This document shows positions 58,976 to 64,000 of a stretch of DNA of 64,000 nucleotides, piece after piece. This stretch comes from Coleophoma eucalyptorum. Lineage: Eukaryota; Ascomycota; Leotiomycetes; Helotiales; Dermateaceae. Location of the stretch: contig JALRME010000001.1 of NCBI GenBank assembly GCA_026120035.1, positions 124,001-188,000 on the forward strand, written 5' to 3'. Position numbers and translations under genes: made by a program. The notes beneath the pieces are model-generated. The model saw only the letters and a program-made list of their open reading frames with translations, was not told the origin of the DNA and did not search any database. Every line of letters starts with the position of its first letter. Within the stretch, counting starts at the first letter, position 1.

Positions 58976-59599
58976 ATGCCTATTCTCGAAGTCCTCCAAG
59001 TTCGTCTGAAGCCGGGAACCTCACCGCAAGATCCCACTCTTCTCTCCAATCTGCGTATGGTCCGCTCGAGGATTGGCACCAACTCACGGTTCTACACGTG
59101 TATAGAGGACTCCACGATTCTTTTTATTCTGGGCCAATGGCCCACTTTAAACGCACATAAAGAATTCTTGAAGTCGCCGGAACGGGATGAGATCTTGAGC
59201 GCGCAGGATGACCAGCTGGAATTCCGGTACATGATCCATATGGAATTCGAGGGAATGGGGGCGTTGCCCTTGAAAGCCCCTGTCATGGCTGTTGCTAGAT
59301 TGTTCATCAACCCTGAGGGAAGCCATCCAGACCAGTTCATGGAGAAGACGCAGAAGCATAGACACGTGATTGTTGATGGTAGCCAATACGGGGTTGTGGA
59401 TGGCTGGAGAGTCGACGGGGCAGAGACAGAGCGGGAATATTGGATGTTCAGTGGATGGGAAAGCAGGGAGGCGCATGATATCTTCAGAGAAAAGAAAAGG
59501 AGCGAGAACCCAGAGTATAAGAGTGTCAGAGATCATTACCTGGGTATGGATGTTCTACATGCAAAGGACTTGGAAGTGCTATATGGAGAGTCCAAGTAA
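58976..59599 (+). CDS. Double ABM-like (dimeric alpha-beta barrel) protein
   Basis: Intronless, 207 aa. The first half (MPILEVLQVRLKPG ... ILFILGQW ... HKEFLKSPERDEIL) reads like one antibiotic-biosynthesis-monooxygenase fold. The second half (MAVARLFINPEG ... YWMFSGWESREAHDIF ... SVRDHYLGMDVLHAKDLEV) reads like another. The pair probably forms a pseudo-dimer. ABM proteins include small oxygenases and haem enzymes, but most fungal members are untested. No signal peptide. It sits convergent with the Cys-cluster gene, with only ~80 bases between the stops. Confidence 0.75.
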   Translation: MPILEVLQVRLKPGTSPQDPTLLSNLRMVRSRIGTNSRFYTCIEDSTILFILGQWPTLNAHKEFLKSPERDEILSAQDDQLEFRYMIHMEFEGMGALPLKAPVMAVARLFINPEGSHPDQFMEKTQKHRHVIVDGSQYGVVDGWRVDGAETEREYWMFSGWESREAHDIFREKKRSENPEYKSVRDHYLGMDVLHAKDLEVLYGESK

Positions 59600-59681
59600 C
59601 CATTCAAGCTTGGTATTTAGAAATAGACAGAGCAAAGACAAAGTTCTGGCAAAAGAACTCTACGAATTATTTGATTCTGGC

Positions 59682-61857
59682 CTATTTCATCTCGAACACC
59701 CTCCATAAACCTGCGACAGGCTTCATCAAAGCAATACTATACAAGTCCTTTGAAAACATATCCTCGCCCAGCTGGAGGTATTCATTGTATCGGCCCTGCC
59801 AGGCTTTCAGAGCTACTAGCCCCTGCAAAGCTGCAGGAGAGGCTCCAAGCAGGACGTCTCTCTCATGTTTGGTCTTCATTCTCATTGTGTTTGGGTCCAT
59901 AAGTGGCCATTCCTCTCTGGCAACGCCAGGCCCACATTCCCGAATTTGTTGGTTTGGTATTTTTGTTGAGGTGGGTGTCGAGTATCGATTTGCAGACATC
60001 TCATCGGACCAGATATCGGACTTGAGTGGATTGACACCCATTGCATTTGTATTCATAACATTAATAAGCATGCTGTACCCTCCATGTCTAATCTCGGATA
60101 TACGATTATGCCATGCTGTGCCCCAAATCTGCTCCCTGTAGGGAGACGGAAAGGCAACTACGGTATCAAGAAAAATAATCGCAGATGTTGCCAGCATGCA
60201 TGCACAGAGAAAGGAAGGTAACCATGCATCCCGGCCACGAATATGGGATGGCGATAGGGCGAAGTCTTCCAGTTCTTCAAATGCTTTGAACATGAGTGAC
60301 CTGGCTGTTTGAATGCTTTCGATTAATTCAGGAACAGAGATCGATTTCGACTCCGAAGGATCGGACTTGCCGACTGAAATTACCTTCTTGTAGACCTCAC
60401 AGCATGCTGTCACAACCTTGCAAGCAGCCTCAAGAGCAATGGTCTAATGAATTTAGTTAAACTTGCATAGGTTGCATATACAATGTGCTACGATAAAGGC
60501 CAGGATACTCACAGGTGAAGCTAGTGATCGTTGATACTTTTGCGCAATGTCTATTAAACCTCCGACATCTTCAGCAAATAGTCCAGTCGAGCGGGCTTGC
60601 TCTTTTGCAAGGATGAATTGATCCTGGAAGACGAGGGCGCTAAAGTCTACTGAGTTTCTGGGTGTGTTCGAAAGCAGTCGCCAGGTCCGTGATTGAGGAG
60701 TATCTCGTGACATAGGTCGGATACAATCTTCCAAATGTGCTTCCAACGTGTAAGTACTATATATACGAAATACCAAGAAGGCACATACCTGGCATGAGAT
60801 ACAGAACTAAACTCTCCATATTCTCTCGCCTTGTACCACTGGCACTCGGCCATGCAGTGAAATTCGTAGCTTGCACACAGTAATTGCATAACCCAGCACA
60901 GCCAGCCTTATTTCAGTATTAGCTTATTACTCCTGCGATCGGCAAAACCAAATACGACATGCTTACCGATTTGCTATAGATTTGACACCTTGAGCACAAC
61001 GAGGGATCGATTACATGGTATACATTCTCCCGTATAGCGTTGGGTGATCGTCTCTTCCTGGGGGTAAATTTTGGCGGTCCTGAGAACGGTGAAGCTCCCG
61101 AAGATGAAGATGACGCTGTTGTCGATGGTGATTTTGAAATTGCCTTCCGCTTGGAAGAGAATTGATTTTCGAAGATCTTTTGGGTTGGATTAACTCCAGG
61201 AATTTCAAGTGGGTTATAGAATTGGTCGGAAAAGACATTCTCAGTATTGATTGGATCTTCTTGTGCTGTGGGAAAGCCGTCGGACTTATAGGAAACTGGG
61301 GAAATCCCATGGAATGGCTGTATAACAGTATTGAAGGCGGGTTGGTATCCTTGATCCTCGTTGATTGATAGGGGATTAAGTAAAGTCGTGTCAAAGTGCT
61401 GCGGGTGATCCGCAAGAGGCGTCGGAACGACAGGCTCGGGACCGGATCTAAAGGTAAGAAAATTGTGGTGTACAGCGTCTTTGCGGGCTGCATTTAAAGC
61501 AGCAAGACTTTGATAGGCGATAGCAGGATACTGATGTGAACCTGGTAGGTTTTCTGGCGCAGGCTTGACGAACTTAATCGCTTCTGGGATCTGTTGTGGG
61601 ACATATGACTGCGCAGACGTTGATGGAGCATTACTGTTCTTTTGATCTGCAGGTACGGCATCTAGCAAACTCTGGTCCCGACCGCCCCGAGGAATAGGGA
61701 ACATAAAGCCGAAGTTGACCGGATCGGTGTAATCGTCATTGTAGTACCATTCCTGCGGATGATCCAGCGCCGCAACTGGTCCAGACTGCTGCGGTGGTAA
61801 GGCACAAGTCGAAGTATCCTTGGCCGACGGCTGAGTCTCTCGCCGCTTCGGTGCCAT
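59682..61857 (-). CDS. Regulator-like protein with atypical cysteine cluster
   Basis: Exons 61857-60967, 60906-60803, 60756-60513 and 60443-59682 give 666 aa. The first ~260 residues are disordered (Pro, Ser, Gln, Asn). A basic patch, FTPRKRRSPNAIRENVYHVI, precedes a cysteine group LCSRCQIYSKSAGCAGLCNYC split by intron 1 (CX2C-X8-CX3CX2C). The C-terminal ~330 residues are helical (FSALVFQDQFILAKEQARST, FLCACMLATSAIIFLDTVVA), like the regulatory half of fungal transcription factors. I could not match the cluster to Zn2Cys6 or C2H2. A role in transcription is inference. The 46-base second intron uses donor GTATCT, which alone keeps frame. Confidence 0.65.
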
Positions 61858-62401
61858 GTGCAATGAATGGGAGAGAAGATTTCTGATCAGGCACTTCGTC
61901 TGATTCTCGCCCGTAGAAGACACTATTCGGGCATGTCGACATTAAAAAATGAGATGCGATAATCAACAGAATAAGTGAAGCATAGGACTCTGCATTATTA
62001 CAGGTTACAGGGACAGATCCCAAAGGTGAGATGAAAGCGTTCATGGAACTCATCGAGATGAAAGGTTGGCACTACCTATTCGGGTTAGTGGGTATACGCT
62101 CGGTTAAACCCCCGGGGGGAGGAGTGAGTAATACAACCAAGGTAGTTACGGGACTGGGGTCGTGACGGCAATTGGGAGGGATGCCGTTGAATATTGAGGG
62201 TACAAGAGAGCATTAGTTGGTTAAACATAAACGAGCAAGGGTGGATGGTAAATATCCATCCGTAATACTAGTTCCAGTATATATGGAGTATTTATACATG
62301 TAATCTTGAACGTAGAATCATGACTGCATTATCCTTCCATACTGAGCGAGGATACTCAGACAGTGGAAATCCTATCTAAAACTAGCTTTGGGTCAATATG
62401 G
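61858..62401. other. Intergenic, no gene seen
   Basis: 540 bases upstream of the Cys-cluster gene. It contains a CCCCCGGGGGG palindrome near 62109 but nothing else I can name. Confidence 0.5.
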
Positions 62402-62905
62402 AAGATATACAGAGGAGTGAGTACTTCGAAGCTTGCCCGCCAAGTCCGAGATGGTGGTTCGATAGGTGGCATCCACTCAATCCGAACCAACATCCTGCGT
62501 GAAAGGCATTTCTTGCTTTCGATGAGCCTGCATTGAGAGCAAGATCCGATATAACTTTGATTACATAACACCATCTGACATGTCTCTCCAATATGCCTAT
62601 CACGAAAACTCGCGAAATCCAGGCACCAAATCCTCGTAAGAAAATGAAGGCAGTGACTTTCGGGACAACTCCGGCAATGTCAACATATCTTGCTTGGCTT
62701 GCTGTAGGGGAGTTCAATTCCATTAAGACCAGTGCTTTCCGTATCTTGTCAGAGTTTATGCAACGAAGGACAGGGACATTGAGCACGGGCATAATTAGCT
62801 CCGTAGTGGAAAGGACGTGCGAAGTGTGTGGAGGTCGGGCCAGAGATCCAGGATATCCTGTGCTCAAAATAGTTGAAGATGTAGCCAATGAACCTCCTAT
62901 AATTA
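62402..62905 (+). pseudogene. Decayed M1-family aminopeptidase relic
   Basis: Fragments match a puromycin-sensitive/APE2-type M1 aminopeptidase in the right order but in broken frames. RSEYFEACPPSP (frame of 62407) comes first, then VASTQSEPTS (frame of 62469). LAFDEPALRARSDITLIT follows (frame of 62521), then an in-frame TAA at 62566, then HLTCLSNMPITK and FGTTPAMSTYLAWLAVGEF. The catalytic zinc domain is absent: the reading jumps to GYPVLKIVEDVANE, which belongs ~300 residues later in intact enzymes. It therefore has frameshifts, a stop and a large internal deletion. An ORF from 62593 to 62991 is only its longest open piece. Confidence 0.78.
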
Positions 62906-63262
62906 TACAGAATCAACTATCTAATGATCACAGCAATACCAAACATACCTCGAAATATCACTCAATTCAAATTCTTGGCAGAGTAGCCTAGGTGGAACAT
63001 GAAAGGGATGAAGTTCACTCTTGGTTAAAGAAAATATATACGGCGTGTAGGTGGCTAGCAAAATCTGCAACATAAGAGCATTTGGAGGCAAAAGAGAGTG
63101 AATTGCCATATTTAAATATTGTTATTGTAAATATAATGTTCTCACAAGACTAGGAATTTGATGGTATCTTGCGGACATAAGGCAGTTCCGTTCCAGTTGA
63201 GATAGAAGATATGATTCCATGGCCGTCAACCTCCATGTTCCGCATCCAAATCCTTGACTCCT
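62906..63262. other. AT-rich intergenic region
   Basis: Between the M1 relic and the stop of the surface protein. No gene or repeat is seen. Confidence 0.5.
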
Positions 63263-64000
63263 TTATAGCATCATCATGCCTGCGAAGACAAGGACGATGG
63301 TAGACAGGAAGACATTGCCAGCAAGAGCGCTGGCAGCCGACTTGGCAGTTGTAGATGCAGCAGCAGCGGAAGTTCCATCTTTGGTAGCTAGCCATTTATT
63401 AGTAAAAATAACTCTTGAGTGGAATTCAGAACATACTTTTCAAGGCCGCACAGGCTGACATGAAGGTTGAGTTGCTGGTCATGACCGACAACTTGGTGGC
63501 GGCCTGGCTGGCCTTGGCTTGGAACTGAGCAGCCTTGGTTGCGTTGCCCTTTGTCGCCTTGTCCAGCTTGGTAGCATTATTGGCGGTATCAACTTCCTTC
63601 TGCAATTTGTTCATGACTTTGCACTGATCGGCTTGCATGACGGCAGGGCAGAAGGCTTGTAAAGTCGAGTTGGATGTGAGGGTTGTAAGCTTGGTAGATG
63701 CTTCCGAGGCCTTGGCTTGGATATCGGCTGCCTTGGTCGCGTTGTCCTTGGTGGCCGCAGAAACTGCAGTACTGTTGTTGGCAAAGTCAATGAATTTTTG
63801 CAGGGCGAATGTCTCCTGGCAGCCATCGGTGGTGGCTTGTGCAGCATCAACAACAGCACAAGCTGCAGTCAGAGTTGTGTTTTGCTGCATAGTCGCTAGG
63901 GTGGAGGAGGCAGCCGATGCCTTGGCTTGAATATCGGCAATCTTGGTGGCATTGTTCTTCGTAGCCTCGGCAAGGAGGGTATCGTTGGAGGCAAAGCTGA
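63263..64000 (-). CDS. Repetitive GPI-anchored surface protein (5' part off window)
   Basis: The C-terminal part enters from the right edge; the last intron lies between about 63437 and 63390 (ALKT joined across it). The visible part carries a module of about 80 residues repeated at least twice, with shared NATKAA/NATKIADIQAKAS, TLTSNSTL/VMTSNST and ALxK cores and Cys residues at matching spots (AACAVV, AFCPAV, SACAAL). NxT/S sites occur in every repeat. The end is an Ala/Ser-rich stretch and a hydrophobic tail (FLSTIVLVFAGMMML) typical of GPI addition. The protein is probably wall-bound; the repeat is not one I can name. Confidence 0.75.

Noticed and set aside
62382..62888. 168-codon minus-strand ORF
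   Set aside because: It is antisense to the M1 relic, whose residues are recognisable on the plus strand; the minus reading has no motif.

Overview
The window looks like nuclear DNA of a filamentous ascomycete (Pezizomycotina). Genes are interrupted by short introns (about 45-230 nt) with GT...AG ends and CTAAC/CTAAT-like branch points. It also carries families typical of moulds: a CFEM GPI-anchored protein, a Pth11/rhodopsin-like receptor, Zn2Cys6 and bZIP-DUF3425 regulators, a PDR-type ABC transporter and a HET-like membrane protein. Leotiomycetes is my best guess for the class, but this rests on impression only. I rebuilt exon structures by hand; wherever exon lengths were summed, the total was a multiple of three.

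Layout. Positions 1-8000 hold housekeeping genes: ALG11 (minus, running off the left edge), COX18/OXA2 (plus, divergent from ALG11) and a SAK1/Ssp1-like upstream kinase (minus). From 7.9 to 22.8 kb the sequence is gene-poor. Its only gene is a four-exon CFEM protein (16.8-18.0 kb); the rest is low-complexity DNA, microsatellites and two tandem arrays. RNR1, the ribonucleotide reductase large subunit (22.8-25.7 kb, minus), follows, with MluI cell-cycle boxes upstream and inside an intron.

From 26.5 to 45.6 kb lies an accessory block. It contains a secreted gamma-glutamyltranspeptidase, a bZIP-DUF3425 regulator, a seven-helix rhodopsin-like protein, an alpha/beta hydrolase and a type-B carboxylesterase transcribed divergently, a Zn2Cys6 regulator and a PDR transporter. 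This mix suggests uptake, cleavage or efflux of xenobiotics or secondary metabolites, but joint function is inference. Next (47.4-51.4 kb) come two convergent membrane-protein genes, one of them with HET-like motifs. AIM22 (lipoate ligase) and ARO2 (chorismate synthase) follow as a divergent housekeeping pair.

From 54.7 kb to the right edge are a secreted single-pass kelch protein, a double-ABM-domain protein, a regulator-like protein with an unusual cysteine cluster, a decayed M1 aminopeptidase relic, and the 3' part of a repetitive GPI-anchored surface protein that runs off the edge.

I found no rRNA, tRNA, CRISPR array or intact transposon. The most notable unexplained items are the degenerate four-copy ~165-bp array at 14.85-15.53 kb, the M1 relic, the HET-like/membrane pair, and the shared esterase promoter with a perfect CRE-containing palindrome and a duplicated leader.
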